Of a stretch of DNA of 64,000 bases, positions 9,313-18,354 are shown one piece after another; position 1 is the stretch's first letter, and each line of letters starts with the position of its first letter. The position numbers were made by a program, and so were the translations under genes. The DNA comes from Bacillus spongiae. Its GTDB lineage: Bacteria > Bacillota > Bacilli > Bacillales > Bacillaceae_K. A model generated the notes under the pieces. The model worked only from the letters and a program-made list of their open reading frames with translations, did no database searches and had not been told where the DNA came from. The stretch covers positions 36,443 through 100,442 of the forward strand of contig NZ_JBBAXC010000017.1 of the NCBI RefSeq assembly GCF_037120725.1, given 5' to 3'.

Positions 9313-9370
9313 ATTCACACATTATAAAGAGTGATCGTTTCTTGAGCGGTACTTTTTATAATATGTGAAT
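9313..9370 (+). promoter_or_regulatory. Structured cold-shock 5' leader hairpin
   Basis: ATTCACACATTATAAA and TTTATAATATGTGAAT form a long imperfect inverted repeat within the leader, 60 bases before the start codon. Long structured leaders are typical of csp mRNAs, where refolding on cooling improves translation. The fold is read from sequence; the thermosensing role is inferred. Confidence 0.6.
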
Positions 9371-9430
9371 TTTTTCATAGATAAAAGGTCGCATATTAAT
9401 AAATTTCTTTTATTTTTTGGAGGTACACTA

Positions 9431-9631
9431 ATGAAAACAGGTACAGTTAAATGGTTTAACGCAGAAAAAGGTTTCGGTTTCATTGAAGTTGAAGGTGGAA
9501 ACGACGTATTCGTACATTTCTCTGCTATTACTGGAGACGGTTTCAAAACTTTAGAAGAAGGTCAACAAGTGGAATTCGAAGTTGTTGAAGGAAACCGCGG
9601 ACCTCAAGCTTCTAACGTTGTGAAGTTATAA
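9431..9631 (+). CDS. csp: Cold-shock protein (CspA family)
   Basis: 66 residues forming a single cold-shock OB-fold domain. RNP1 is KGFGFIEVE and RNP2 is VFVHFSAI; the N-terminus has the usual KTGTVKWFN. It binds single-stranded RNA and DNA and acts as an RNA chaperone. The frame extends upstream, but GGAGG 7 bases before the ATG at 9431 and the standard family length fix the start. It is closest to the CspB/CspC/CspD group of B. subtilis; which of these cannot be told by eye. Confidence 0.97.
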   Translation: MKTGTVKWFNAEKGFGFIEVEGGNDVFVHFSAITGDGFKTLEEGQQVEFEVVEGNRGPQASNVVKL

Positions 9632-9651
9632 TTAGCAAACTTTTGAAAGAG

Positions 9652-9683
9652 GCTACCCATCTATCATATTTGGGTAGCTTTTT
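9652..9683 (+). terminator. Terminator after the cold-shock gene
   Basis: GCTACCCA pairs with TGGGTAGC and is followed by TTTTT. It lies between csp and the downstream ydjO-like gene, whose message may come partly from read-through. Confidence 0.85.
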
Positions 9684-9713
9684 GCATAAACACGAATGAA
9701 GGGGGCAGTGATC

Positions 9714-9914
9714 ATGGCATTTGGAAAACGTAAAGAAGAAGAAATTATTGAAGAAGAAACAAAAGTTTGGGAGTGTAGTTCAGCGGATTGTAACTGCTGG
9801 GTACGTGACAACTTCAAAAGCTCTGACTCACCATCTTGTCCAATTTGTGGAAGTGACATGAAACCTTCCAGCAAAGTGATTCAAGTCGTAGATAATCCTC
9901 ATCGTAGTTATTAA
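9714..9914 (+). CDS. ydjO: YdjO-type cold-inducible zinc-ribbon protein
   Basis: 66 residues. An acidic N-terminal stretch (KEEEIIEEET) precedes two cysteine pairs, CSSADCNCW and CPICGSD, arranged as a small zinc ribbon. This matches the YdjO family of Bacillaceae, which is cold-induced and of unknown biochemical role. The frame opens at 9696, but AAGGGGGCA sits 8 bases before the ATG at 9714, which starts MAFGKR. The position directly behind a csp gene agrees with a cold-response role. Confidence 0.8.
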   Translation: MAFGKRKEEEIIEEETKVWECSSADCNCWVRDNFKSSDSPSCPICGSDMKPSSKVIQVVDNPHRSY

Positions 9915-9916
9915 TA

Positions 9917-9952
9917 AAAAAACGAGAAATCATTTAGATTTCTCGTTTTTTT
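9917..9952. terminator. Strong terminator
   Basis: AAAAAACGAGAAATC pairs perfectly with GATTTCTCGTTTTTT; the A- and T-runs make it usable on both strands. Confidence 0.9.
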
Positions 9953-10037
9953 ATGGTTTATATTCTATTGCTCAGATAACAGTGGTGAATGAATCTGAGT
10001 TTCATAAAATGCTCTTAATATTTATTTGAGGCTGTTG

Positions 10038-11522
10038 TTATTTCATACCAATCCAAACACTTTTTACTTCTGTGTAATTGTTGAGTGCGTAGGATCCCAT
10101 TTCTCGACCGAGCCCGGATTGCTTATACCCTCCGAACGGAGAAGCGGCGTCAAATGCGTTATAGCAATTGACCCAAACGGTACCTGCACGTAATTTCTCA
10201 GCAATATAGTGAGCTTTTCGTACATCCTCTGTCCACACTCCAGCAGCTAAACCATACTCTGTCGCATTTGCACGTGTAATGAGCTCATCTAAATCTTCAT
10301 ACGGCATAGCAGAAATAACAGGACCGAATATTTCTTCTTTGGCAATTGTCATGGAATCATTTACATCAGCGAAAATAGTTGGTGATACAAAATAGCCATT
10401 TTCAAATGGGTTTTCGCCTCCGGTTAGTAATTCTGCTCCTTCATTTACCCCTTTTTCAATATAGCCAAGCACTCGGTTGTGCTGTTCGGTTGAAACGAGA
10501 GGGCCGATTTCGGTATCTCCGTGTAACCCAGCTCCTTGTTTCATCTTTTTCGCATAGGACACCATGTCTGATACAACATTATCGAATTGCTTTTTTTGGA
10601 TGAAAACACGGGAACCAGCACTACAAACTTGTCCTTGATTAAACATCACACCATTTAATGCCCCTGGGATAGCCCTTTTCAGATCAGCATCAGGTAATAC
10701 GATATTTGGTGACTTTCCACCCAGTTCTAACGTGATTCGTTTTAATGATTTAGCAGCTCTTTCCATAATCTGTTTTCCGACCTCAGTAGAACCCGTAAAG
10801 GCAATTTTATCAACATTTGGATGATCAACTAAAGCTCGTCCAGCTGTTTCACCAAAGCCTGGTACAATATTAATTACACCTGGCGGGAATCCTGCTTCAT
10901 CAATAAGCTCTGCTAAGTAAAGGGCGGAAAGTGGTGTTTGCTCTGCAGGCTTTAACACGATTGTACATCCCGTGGCTAACGCCGCTCCCATTTTCCACAT
11001 GGCCATTAGTAGTGGAAAGTTCCAAGGAATGATTTGCCCAACTACACCCACAGCCTCGTGACGAGTATAATTTAAAAACGGTCCATTAACCGGTATCGTT
11101 TGACCTGTAATTTTCGTGCACCATCCTGCATAATATCTCATATGCTCAATAGATAGTGGAATATCTGCGTGTGTTGTTTCTCGTATTGGCTTCCCGTTAT
11201 CAATCGTTTCCAATTGAGCGAGGGCTTCTTTGTTTTCCTCCATCAAATCAGCCAACTTATACATAAGACGACTACGTTTGGCGGCTGACATTTTAGACCA
11301 GGCACCTTGATCAAATGCGGCTCTTGCAGCTTTGACGGCAAGATCAATATCTTGTGCATCTGCTTCGAAAACAGTCGCTACGGTTTCGCCAGTAGCGGGA
11401 TTTGGGGTATCAAATGTTTTTCCACTTTTACTTTCAACAAATTCCCCATTAATGTAAAGCATTTTGCGCCCTTGTAAAAACTTTTCTACTTTTTCATTTA
11501 CTGAAGTAACAAGATTTGTCAT
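10038..11522 (-). CDS. dhaS: NAD(P)+-dependent aldehyde dehydrogenase
   Basis: 494 residues, the full length for a class I/II aldehyde dehydrogenase. Visible motifs are IIPWNFPLLM, FTGSTEVGK (nucleotide site), the general-base Glu in LELGGKSPN, the catalytic Cys in GQVCSAGSR and EEIFGPV. It oxidises aldehydes to carboxylates in the cytoplasm. Sequence style and length are closest to B. subtilis DhaS, but AldX/AldY-type paralogues are hard to separate by eye, so the symbol is tentative. AGGAGG lies 7 bases before the ATG. The gene is monocistronic on the minus strand. Substrate unknown. Confidence 0.88.
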   Translation of the reverse strand: MTNLVTSVNEKVEKFLQGRKMLYINGEFVESKSGKTFDTPNPATGETVATVFEADAQDIDLAVKAARAAFDQGAWSKMSAAKRSRLMYKLADLMEENKEALAQLETIDNGKPIRETTHADIPLSIEHMRYYAGWCTKITGQTIPVNGPFLNYTRHEAVGVVGQIIPWNFPLLMAMWKMGAALATGCTIVLKPAEQTPLSALYLAELIDEAGFPPGVINIVPGFGETAGRALVDHPNVDKIAFTGSTEVGKQIMERAAKSLKRITLELGGKSPNIVLPDADLKRAIPGALNGVMFNQGQVCSAGSRVFIQKKQFDNVVSDMVSYAKKMKQGAGLHGDTEIGPLVSTEQHNRVLGYIEKGVNEGAELLTGGENPFENGYFVSPTIFADVNDSMTIAKEEIFGPVISAMPYEDLDELITRANATEYGLAAGVWTEDVRKAHYIAEKLRAGTVWVNCYNAFDAASPFGGYKQSGLGREMGSYALNNYTEVKSVWIGMK

Positions 11523-11911
11523 CAAACATCCTCCTTTTATTTAACTGCAAAATAAAAGTATGTACGTTCTCGTTGTAGAATCATTTTCACATGGTTGATA
11601 AAAACATGGATGGCACTTACACCATAAAGGCTAACATCCTAAAAGTGTGTATGCAATAAAAACAGCTAGTCAAATACTGATAATATATGACAAAAACCTC
11701 CTCCTGGTCTTCTACATTAAAGAAGAAAAATTTGCTTAGTAGAGCAGATAACTACGTATTCTCCTGCTGCGGAAAGTAAAGGGACCAACAGTGGGAGAAT
11801 TATTTAATCGTTTATAAATATTAGCATTCATTTTTATTGTCCAATAAGCCCAAACGGTTCTCTTGACCTTGAATACAATGTAGTGGGAATAAGTTATGAG
11901 GAGAGGGTAGA
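11523..11911. other. Intergenic region between divergent genes
   Basis: About 390 bases separate the divergent aldehyde dehydrogenase and small acidic-protein genes. It must hold both promoters; no convincing operator or RNA structure was seen. A 74-residue minus-strand frame inside it has no ribosome site and is not supported. Confidence 0.4.
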
Positions 11912-12097
11912 ATGAGTCAGAAAGAAACGGAAGAAGAAGTTGTTGAAACAGAAGAAACAAGGGCTGATTTTTGGGACTTCTTTTGGAGAGGGAGACCAGT
12001 TGAACAAGAAGATGTGGTAAAGAATGAACAAGAAGAGGTTGGAGAAGGAGAAGAAGAGGCTCCTAAGCAAGAAAGAAGAGGATTTCGTTGGTTTTAA
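11912..12097 (+). CDS. Small acidic hypothetical protein
   Basis: 61 residues, dominated by Glu, Gln and Arg, with an aromatic block DFWDFFWRGRP in the middle and RRGFRWF at the end. The ribosome site GGAGAGGG stands 9 bases before the ATG and a good terminator follows, so expression is likely. The charge pattern suggests an intrinsically disordered or nucleic-acid/membrane-associated peptide. I do not recognise a family. Confidence 0.6.
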   Translation: MSQKETEEEVVETEETRADFWDFFWRGRPVEQEDVVKNEQEEVGEGEEEAPKQERRGFRWF

Positions 12098-12105
12098 AGC
12101 TTAAG

Positions 12106-12135
12106 AAAAGGATTCATAAACTATGAATCCTTTTT
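12106..12135 (+). terminator. Terminator of the small acidic gene
   Basis: AAAAGGATTCATA pairs with TATGAATCCTTTTTT around AAC. Confidence 0.9.
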
Positions 12136-12686
12136 TATTGTTAGAACGAAAGGTAAATGTAGGCGTTATATAGGGAGTAGGGTTTTTTAAAAGTTAATAT
12201 GTCTTGTAAAAAATGAAGGGACTTTTATCCGCAAGTGCTGTTCTGGCCATTGTGGCTCGTTTTGTTGGACAAATAATTCGTTATTTTTCACATTTCTACG
12301 GTAGAATAATGGGATTTATGATAAGCTTCAAATAAAAGTAGTTTTACAACGACGATACCATAAAACGTTTGCTAGCGTCCGTTTTGCTATGTAGTCGTAT
12401 AAAAGGACGGGGAAAAATAGCCTCTTTGATTAAATGAAGCTTTCTCCTCTTTAATGAAGTATAAGTACTTGGGAAGGTGTATTCGTTAAAGGGTTTTATG
12501 TCTTCTGGATATAGTGGGTGGACTATGGAAGTTTCTATAGCATTCACCTGTTTCGATTTTATCGACTCATTTAAACAAATGGAAAAGCAGCACCAATTTA
12601 GCTTAAAATTCTAAGGAAAAGAACGATGGGAACGAAAAAAGGAAATTTACATTATTCGTATTGAGATAACATTGAAAGGAAAAAAT
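12136..12686. other. Region without a supported gene
   Basis: 550 bases upstream of recQ. A 40-codon hydrophobic frame at 12213-12335 (+) and a 67-codon frame at 12344-12547 (-) are open, but neither has a clear ribosome site or family resemblance. The region looks like decayed coding DNA plus the recQ promoter area. No SOS (DinR/LexA) box with a proper inverted repeat was found. Confidence 0.4.
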
Positions 12687-14450
12687 ATGAATCTTATTAA
12701 GGCGAAGGAACAATTAAAACATTATTACGGATATAATACGTTTCGCAATGGTCAAGAGGAGGCAATTGAAAGAGTATTAAAAGGAGAAAAAACGGTCGTT
12801 ATTATGCCGACAGGCGGAGGGAAATCGATTTGTTATCAGATTCCAGCATTATTGCTTGAGGGGACCACCGTCGTTATTTCACCTTTAATCTCTCTTATGA
12901 AGGATCAGGTAGATGCTCTCAATGAAATGGGTATTCGTGCTACATATATTAACAGTACACTTTCTTCAAATGAGGTGACGACAAGAGTTCAGCACTTAAT
13001 TAATGGAGAATACAAATTAATCTACATTGCTCCTGAACGATTAGAATCCGTTACCTTTTTACAACAATTGAAGCAAGCTAAAATTCCCCTAATAGCAATT
13101 GACGAGGCACACTGTATTTCCCAATGGGGACATGATTTTAGACCTAGTTATTTGAAAATCACGTCATTTATAAATGAATTTCAACCGAAACCAAGAGTTA
13201 TCGCTTTGACGGCGACAGCAACTAGTCAAGTAAGAAATGATATATGTGAACAGTTGCAGATTCCTTCTGACCAAAGTGTGATAACAGGCTTTGAACGACC
13301 GAACCTTTCATTTTCTGTTTTGAAGGGAGAAGACAGAGATCGTTTTTTACAAGACTTTATTAAAAAGAATGAAAATGAATCAGGAATCATTTATTGTGCG
13401 ACAAGAAAGGAAACAGAGAGGATTTACAAAAAGCTAAAGGCGCAAAAAAGGAATTGTGGGATGTATCATGGAGGCATGTCTCATATGGAAAGAAAGGACA
13501 TGCAGGATCAGTTTTTGAATGATGAAATTCTTGTTATGGTAGCAACGAATGCGTTTGGAATGGGAATTAATAAATCTAATGTTCGTTACGTCATCCATTA
13601 TCAAATGCCACGAAATATGGAGAGTTATTATCAAGAAGCGGGTAGAGCAGGTCGTGACGGTGAAAATAGTCAATGCTTTTTATTATTTTCAGCACAAGAT
13701 ATTCAAATACAGCGGTTTTTAATTGATTCCTCTGTTAATGAAATGATGAAAGAAGCTGAAACGATAAAGCTTCAACAAATGATTGACTATTGTCATACTG
13801 AAGCTTGTTTACATACTTATATTATTAACTATTTTGGAGAAGAAAGTGTTGCCCCCTGTGGCGTTTGTGGCAATTGTCGAGATGAACGAGAGACAATTGA
13901 TGTTACGAAAGAGGCACAAATGGTCTTATCTTGCATGATTAGAATGGGGGAGAGATTTGGGAATACGATGATTGCTCAAGTACTGACAGGGTCAAAAAAC
14001 AAAAAAATAACAACCTTTGGCTTTCAAAAGCTGTCAACATACGGCTTGATGAAAGGAGTTGCGCAAAAGGAAGTGAGTGCACTAATCGATACCTTCATTG
14101 CGCAAAAGCTTATTGATGTTGAACCAGGCAAACTCCCCATCCTTAAAGTATCAAGTACAGGTAAAGATGTCTTATTAGGAAAAAAGAGGGTCTACCGAAA
14201 AGAAGCTCATCAAGCAAGTGAAATTAGCGTTCATGATGAATTATTTGAAACGTTACGTCAACTTCGAAAACAGCTAGCGGATGATGAGGGTGTCCCACCC
14301 TTTGTTATCTTTTCTGATAAAACATTGCGTGAGTTAAGTGCCCACCATCCAACGACATTTGAAGCTTTTCTTGAAATTAAAGGAGTTGGAAAGCAGAAAC
14401 AAGAGAAGTACGGAAAGGTATTTATCGAGAAGATAAAAGGGTATGTGTAG
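12687..14450 (+). CDS. recQ: ATP-dependent DNA helicase RecQ
   Basis: 587 residues. Helicase domain 1 holds Walker A (PTGGGKSICYQ) and the DEAH box with the RecQ aromatic loop (DEAHCISQWGHDFRP); domain 2 holds motif VI (QEAGRAGRDG). The zinc site CHTEAC...CGVCGNC and winged-helix (RQC) region follow, then a C-terminal HRDC domain ending near 587. It unwinds forks and recombination intermediates 3'-5'. A TTG at 12672 is in frame, but AAAGGA 6 bases before the ATG at 12687 marks the likely start. Length matches B. subtilis RecQ, so the protein appears intact. The gene is monocistronic with its own terminator. Confidence 0.95.
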   Translation: MNLIKAKEQLKHYYGYNTFRNGQEEAIERVLKGEKTVVIMPTGGGKSICYQIPALLLEGTTVVISPLISLMKDQVDALNEMGIRATYINSTLSSNEVTTRVQHLINGEYKLIYIAPERLESVTFLQQLKQAKIPLIAIDEAHCISQWGHDFRPSYLKITSFINEFQPKPRVIALTATATSQVRNDICEQLQIPSDQSVITGFERPNLSFSVLKGEDRDRFLQDFIKKNENESGIIYCATRKETERIYKKLKAQKRNCGMYHGGMSHMERKDMQDQFLNDEILVMVATNAFGMGINKSNVRYVIHYQMPRNMESYYQEAGRAGRDGENSQCFLLFSAQDIQIQRFLIDSSVNEMMKEAETIKLQQMIDYCHTEACLHTYIINYFGEESVAPCGVCGNCRDERETIDVTKEAQMVLSCMIRMGERFGNTMIAQVLTGSKNKKITTFGFQKLSTYGLMKGVAQKEVSALIDTFIAQKLIDVEPGKLPILKVSSTGKDVLLGKKRVYRKEAHQASEISVHDELFETLRQLRKQLADDEGVPPFVIFSDKTLRELSAHHPTTFEAFLEIKGVGKQKQEKYGKVFIEKIKGYV

Positions 14451-14470
14451 TATTGTAAAGAACATAAATA

Positions 14471-14503
14471 AAACCTGTTGCATTCGTTGCAGCAGGTTTT
14501 TTT
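14471..14503 (+). terminator. Terminator of recQ
   Basis: AAACCTGTTGC pairs with GCAGCAGGTTT (one G-U pair) and runs into TTTTTTT. Confidence 0.88.
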
Positions 14504-14586
14504 ATTATTATAACCTCTTGTACAACTTAGGAAGAGTTTGAAATAATAGTCATTGGACTATGATCAAAATTATGGGAAGTGACAGA

Positions 14587-15171
14587 ATGACGACTATATT
14601 TCTAGTAAGGCATGGGGAAACAAATTGGAACGCAATCGGTAAACTTCAAGGAAGAACAGATATACCATTAAACAGTGTAGGGGTTCAACAAGCTGAAGAA
14701 TGTAGTATGTACTTAAAAGCTTTTGAGTGGGACGTAATGATAACAAGCCCGTTGAAAAGAGCTAGGACAACGGCAGAGATCATTAATAAAAAATTAATGG
14801 TTCCTCTAATTGAACGAGATGAATTTTTAGAAAGATGCTATGGAGATGCTGAAGGCATGACAATAGAAGAAAGAACAGCTACATTTCCGGATAAAATATA
14901 TAGAAATCAAGAGGAATGGACTTCTTTAAATCAACGTGTAATGACAGGGATTCAAGAATTACATCAAAGATATAAGGGGCAAAAGATTTTACTTGTCGCA
15001 CATGGAGCAGTAATAAATGCTATTCTAGCTACTATTTCCAATGGTGAGATTGGCACTGGTAAAACAAAATTAATGAACGCTTGTATAAGTAATATTCATT
15101 ATCACGAGGAGCAATGGAGAGTATATGATTATAATCAAGTTGCTCATCTTTCTAATTATTGTGGGGTGTGA
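14587..15171 (+). CDS. Histidine phosphatase (phosphoglycerate mutase-like)
   Basis: 194 residues. The branch-1 catalytic motif is FLVRHGETNWN at the N-terminus, with the phospho-accepting His. The partner His lies in LLVAHGAVINA near residue 145, and the acidic residue in FLERCYGDAEG serves as proton donor. The architecture is that of the dPGM-like broad-specificity phosphatases of Bacillus (PhoE/YhfR group). Its substrate is likely a small phosphate ester but cannot be named. GGGAAGTGAC precedes the ATG at 14587, preferred over 14560. It lies 100 bases upstream of a Nudix gene in the same direction. Confidence 0.85.
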   Translation: MTTIFLVRHGETNWNAIGKLQGRTDIPLNSVGVQQAEECSMYLKAFEWDVMITSPLKRARTTAEIINKKLMVPLIERDEFLERCYGDAEGMTIEERTATFPDKIYRNQEEWTSLNQRVMTGIQELHQRYKGQKILLVAHGAVINAILATISNGEIGTGKTKLMNACISNIHYHEEQWRVYDYNQVAHLSNYCGV

Positions 15172-15273
15172 CTAGTAAGACGAATTCTAGGACATTTTGT
15201 GGGTGAAAGGTGTTTTAGTATACCATCTTGGGTCCTTATGAGTTAGAACATTCTTCATTATGGGGTGAGTAAA

Positions 15274-15747
15274 ATGAGCGAAAAAATAAATTATAAATTC
15301 TGGACGGTTTGTTTAGTACGAGATAATGATAAAGTGCTGTTACTAGATAGACAACATGATCATTTCAAAGGATTTATTCCGCCAGGCGGAAAAGTAGAGT
15401 TCCCTGAAAGTTTTGTTGAAGGAGCTATAAGAGAAGTAAAAGAAGAAACAGGACTTGAAGTAAGTAATCTTATTTTCAAAGGAATTTATGAATATGTTAA
15501 TCCTGAAAAAAACGATAGATATATTATTTTCAATTACATAACCAATGATTTTAAAGGGGAGTTAATCCAAAACTCACCTGAAGGCAAGCCTGTATGGATT
15601 AAGATTAATGAAGTCAATCATTTACCAATGCAGAAATCAATAAAAAGGAGGCTTCCTTTGTTTTTTGAGGAGGGGACATTTGAATTCCAAGTGTATTGGG
15701 ACAATGAAAATGAAACCGAGGGCGAAGTGACTCTTAGAAGAACGTAA
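15274..15747 (+). CDS. Nudix hydrolase (MutT-like)
   Basis: 157 residues. A full Nudix box is visible at about residues 36-58: GGKVEFPES...REVKEETGL, fitting G-x5-E-x7-REUxEExGU. Such proteins hydrolyse nucleoside diphosphate-linked compounds; the size and the PPGGK entry suggest an 8-oxo-dGTP-type sanitising enzyme, which is inference. GGGGTGAG lies 5 bases before the ATG at 15274; the GTG at 15265 is less likely. The gene may be cotranscribed with the phosphatase upstream. Confidence 0.88.
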   Translation: MSEKINYKFWTVCLVRDNDKVLLLDRQHDHFKGFIPPGGKVEFPESFVEGAIREVKEETGLEVSNLIFKGIYEYVNPEKNDRYIIFNYITNDFKGELIQNSPEGKPVWIKINEVNHLPMQKSIKRRLPLFFEEGTFEFQVYWDNENETEGEVTLRRT

Positions 15748-16363
15748 TAGGCCAAAAAGGACTATAGTAAAGTAATGTTACAAGTTTTCTTGAGATTCAA
15801 GCCTTTCCCAGATATAATCAAGTGGCCTCTAATAGGTTAGACAGTTCAAAAAGGTGAATTTGACAGTAAGAATAGGATACATTCATGCAAGAGTGATCGT
15901 CAGGATCTTATACATGTGATTCAGCTGCATTATAGTTGAATAAAAGAGGTTTCATTAGTATCACTTATTTCTGTTTACGTGAGTTTGATTATTATTTCAT
16001 TAATCTTATTGCTATCTACAAGTGACTATCTTTCCCTAGATAGGGTTAAGATCACCTACAAAAAGGTTAAGGGCCATCAGCGAGAGAACAGAAAATGGAG
16101 AAATATCTAAGCGGAAAAAGAATCAATTGTCTCAATCGAGCGATGTGTATTTTAATTTAGGAATGTATTATCCAGATAATGAAGACAGCTAATACTTGGG
16201 GTGTAGTTTTAAAATAGAGTTTGTTCAAAAATCCTGTTGATAGATTGGCAGGATTTTTTTCTTATTATAGAAAAGGATCATTATCTTGAAGACTAGAATT
16301 AAAGGTAATACACAGTTTAATAGTCATAAAAATTTAAATTTTTAAAAAATTAGGAGGAATTAC
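15748..16363. other. Region with coding remnants
   Basis: About 600 bases with no complete gene. An open stretch near 15958-16110 would encode a single hydrophobic helix with a basic tail but lacks a good start. A short frame ending at about 16192 (VYFNLGMYYPDNEDS) looks like a detached C-terminus. A terminator at 16227-16260 follows this remnant, consistent with a decayed gene. Confidence 0.4.
16227..16260 (+). terminator. Terminator after a decayed gene
   Basis: AAAATCCTG pairs with CAGGATTTT and is followed by further T residues. Confidence 0.75.
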
Positions 16364-16396
16364 ATGATTTTTGTCGAAATGGGATTATATACATAA
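16364..16396 (+). CDS. Ten-residue leader ORF
   Basis: AGGAGG lies 6 bases before an ATG that opens a 10-codon frame (MIFVEMGLYT) ending at TAA. It is the best ribosome site in the area, yet the secreted peptide gene starts 13 bases after its stop in a different frame. It may act as a translational coupling leader. Coding is inferred only from the ribosome site. Confidence 0.45.
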   Translation: MIFVEMGLYT

Positions 16397-16409
16397 AGAT
16401 AGTGATAAT

Positions 16410-16556
16410 ATGAAAAAATTCAAAAAAATAGCATTGTTATCTGTAGTTTCTTTTGGGTTAATTGCAGGATTTGGAGGTTCTACTGCATCAGCAGGAACAC
16501 CAGTTGATCATCCAGATTGCATTAAAGTAACTCATAATCATTGGCTATGCTATTAA
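16410..16556 (+). CDS. Secreted mini-peptide precursor
   Basis: 48 residues from the ATG at 16410. A clear Sec signal peptide (MKKFKKIALL..., hydrophobic core, ASA cleavage site at about residues 24-26) is followed by a mature peptide of roughly 21 residues containing DCIKVTHNHWLCY, that is, two Cys that could form one disulphide plus several His. The frame is open upstream to a TTG at 16371, but a signal peptide at the ATG makes biological sense. The ribosome site for 16410 is weak (AGTGAT), so translation may depend on the leader ORF. A strong terminator follows. Possible roles are a signalling or antimicrobial peptide; none can be shown. Confidence 0.65.
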   Translation: MKKFKKIALLSVVSFGLIAGFGGSTASAGTPVDHPDCIKVTHNHWLCY

Positions 16557-16565
16557 ATTTAAAGT

Positions 16566-16597
16566 AAAGGGACTGTATTTCTGAACAGTCCCTTTTT
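16566..16597 (+). terminator. Terminator of the mini-peptide gene
   Basis: AAAGGGACTGT pairs with ACAGTCCCTTT and is followed by TTT. Confidence 0.88.
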
Positions 16598-17069
16598 TAT
16601 AGGTTTTCGGCATGCTCACAATGAACTGCTCACAAATTTTTTGCAAATCACTATACTTAACCAAACTATTAAAACACTGATTTATCAACAGTAAAATAGG
16701 TGAAAATCGTAGTAGTTGTCGAATACACATCGTAAACGAGTCTTATTTCACTAGTAGATGACAGTTTTTTATCTCCCTTAATTCCAGCTATTTCTATCTA
16801 CACCATATGGAGAATAGTTCCCCCATGTAGCTCTACCATCAGGGATTCATTTTAGGCATACAAGCTAAGAACAAAATACAATCTCCCATGAAAGAAACAG
16901 GGAGGTAAAGGAAGGTTTTATTAATAATGGGCTACCGGTTATGATTATGTATAAAAGCATGTATTGGTGAGCGAACAAAGTTACATCTATTTTCTATACT
17001 GTAATACTTATTGCCCCTAAACCCTCCAAACAAAGAGAAAAATTTGTTATTCCCTGTCGTCGCCTATCC
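16598..17069. other. Non-coding or decayed region
   Basis: About 470 bases. Stops interrupt all frames of useful length and I see no recognisable gene, RNA or repeat. Confidence 0.4.
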
Positions 17070-17867
17070 TTACTTGTTGACTAGTAACTGCACCTCTTCT
17101 TTAACTGTTTGCCAAGCGGAAGAGGTAGTATTAGATAACATAATGTGCTCTGCATTAGGAAGGTTAACATATTTTACACTATCTCCTGCCCTTTCTGCTT
17201 CACGGTGATAGTGATCACTAATCCCAATCGGTACGTGGATATCAAGAGCACCATGAACTAATGTCTGGTTGACACCGATTGGAAGAAGTTCAACAGGAGA
17301 AGCCTGTTTGTAGCGATTTGGATACTCCTCAGGTGAACCTCCTATTAATTCAGCTGTTGGATTGTCTGGTTCACGAGTTAGTACATGATCACGATAATGG
17401 TGAACACTATACATCATTTCAAGGTCGTTCACACCAGCAAGACTAACCGTACCAAGAATAGAAAGAGGGTCTTCCATGAAAAGCTCGCTATCCTTAGGAA
17501 TTCGATGACGTGCAGCAATCCAAGTCGCGAGATGACCACCAGCGGAATGACCAATTGTGACAACCTTATTCAGGTCGAGCGGATAAGATTTTGCGAGGGT
17601 ACGTATGTAGTCACTCGCATTCGCAGCATCAAGTAATGTACCTGGCCAACCTCCACCATCTTGGCCAGTACGACGGTATTCAATGTTCCATGTGGCGACC
17701 CCGCTTGCTGTTAAGTCTTTCGCTGCCGCTCTCATCCTCTCAAGCGTGACTCGTTTTCGCCAAAATCCACCGTGAATGACGATAGCGACAGGATGAGGTC
17801 CTTCCCCTTCAGGTATAAGTAGTTCCCCAAATTGATTTTCGTTTGTTCCATAAAATATTTTTTCCAT
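17070..17867 (-). CDS. Alpha/beta-hydrolase esterase (BD-FAE-like)
   Basis: 265 residues. The oxyanion-hole motif HGGFWR is at about residue 32, the nucleophile elbow GHSAGG at about 107, and the terminal catalytic His in NAEHIMLS at about 243. The arrangement is typical of small cytoplasmic esterases of the kynurenine-formamidase/BD-FAE group. No signal peptide is present. GAGGTGAAAG stands before the ATG. Substrate is not known. It is a single gene on the minus strand in an otherwise accessory region. Confidence 0.85.
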   Translation of the reverse strand: MEKIFYGTNENQFGELLIPEGEGPHPVAIVIHGGFWRKRVTLERMRAAAKDLTASGVATWNIEYRRTGQDGGGWPGTLLDAANASDYIRTLAKSYPLDLNKVVTIGHSAGGHLATWIAARHRIPKDSELFMEDPLSILGTVSLAGVNDLEMMYSVHHYRDHVLTREPDNPTAELIGGSPEEYPNRYKQASPVELLPIGVNQTLVHGALDIHVPIGISDHYHREAERAGDSVKYVNLPNAEHIMLSNTTSSAWQTVKEEVQLLVNK

Positions 17868-18047
17868 TTTTCTTTCACCTCAATGGTTGATGATTGATTC
17901 AAATTTATTAAACCATAGATTTGAATTTAAACAAAGTTACTTTTGATTACGCCATTTATCATTAGGAGATATTGGATGGCCATAAATACACCGAGAGAAT
18001 CTATTAGAATTTACGAATCCACGTACCTTTGTGAGTTAAGATAAAAG

Positions 18048-18254
18048 TTGTTTAAAACCCGTCTAGAAGAATTTGGAAGGGTTTTAATCGTGATAAAATA
18101 TACCTTCCTAAAATATGTGCAACTAAGTTCCCGCAAGCATCGTCAACTGCATCATACGAAATACCCGTTTTTAATACTGTTTGCTTTGTTAGCCCTCGTA
18201 GGTTTTGTATTATTCGGCGGTGGTAGTGGGATTAATATGCACTTAACGTCGTAA
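18048..18254 (+). CDS. Possible small membrane protein
   Basis: 68 codons, with a basic, His-rich middle followed by one strongly hydrophobic segment (FLILFALLALVGFVLFGGG). The start is unclear: TTG at 18048, or a GTG near 18090 behind GGAAGG. No family is recognised and no terminator follows. It could be a remnant; I list it because the single-helix pattern is protein-like. Confidence 0.3.
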   Translation: MFKTRLEEFGRVLIVIKYTFLKYVQLSSRKHRQLHHTKYPFLILFALLALVGFVLFGGGSGINMHLTS

Positions 18255-18354
18255 AAATTAATAAGTCCGTTTTATAAAATTGTTTTTCTTCTATATTTAA
18301 CGAGTAAATTATGGTAATTTAATTGTGAGTTTATTATTTTAGGAGATGGATAAT

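Noticed and set aside
12600..12686. LexA (DinR) box before recQ
   Set aside because: GAAC occurs twice (GAACGATGGGAACG) but as a direct, not inverted, repeat; no CGAAC-N4-GTTCG pattern exists.
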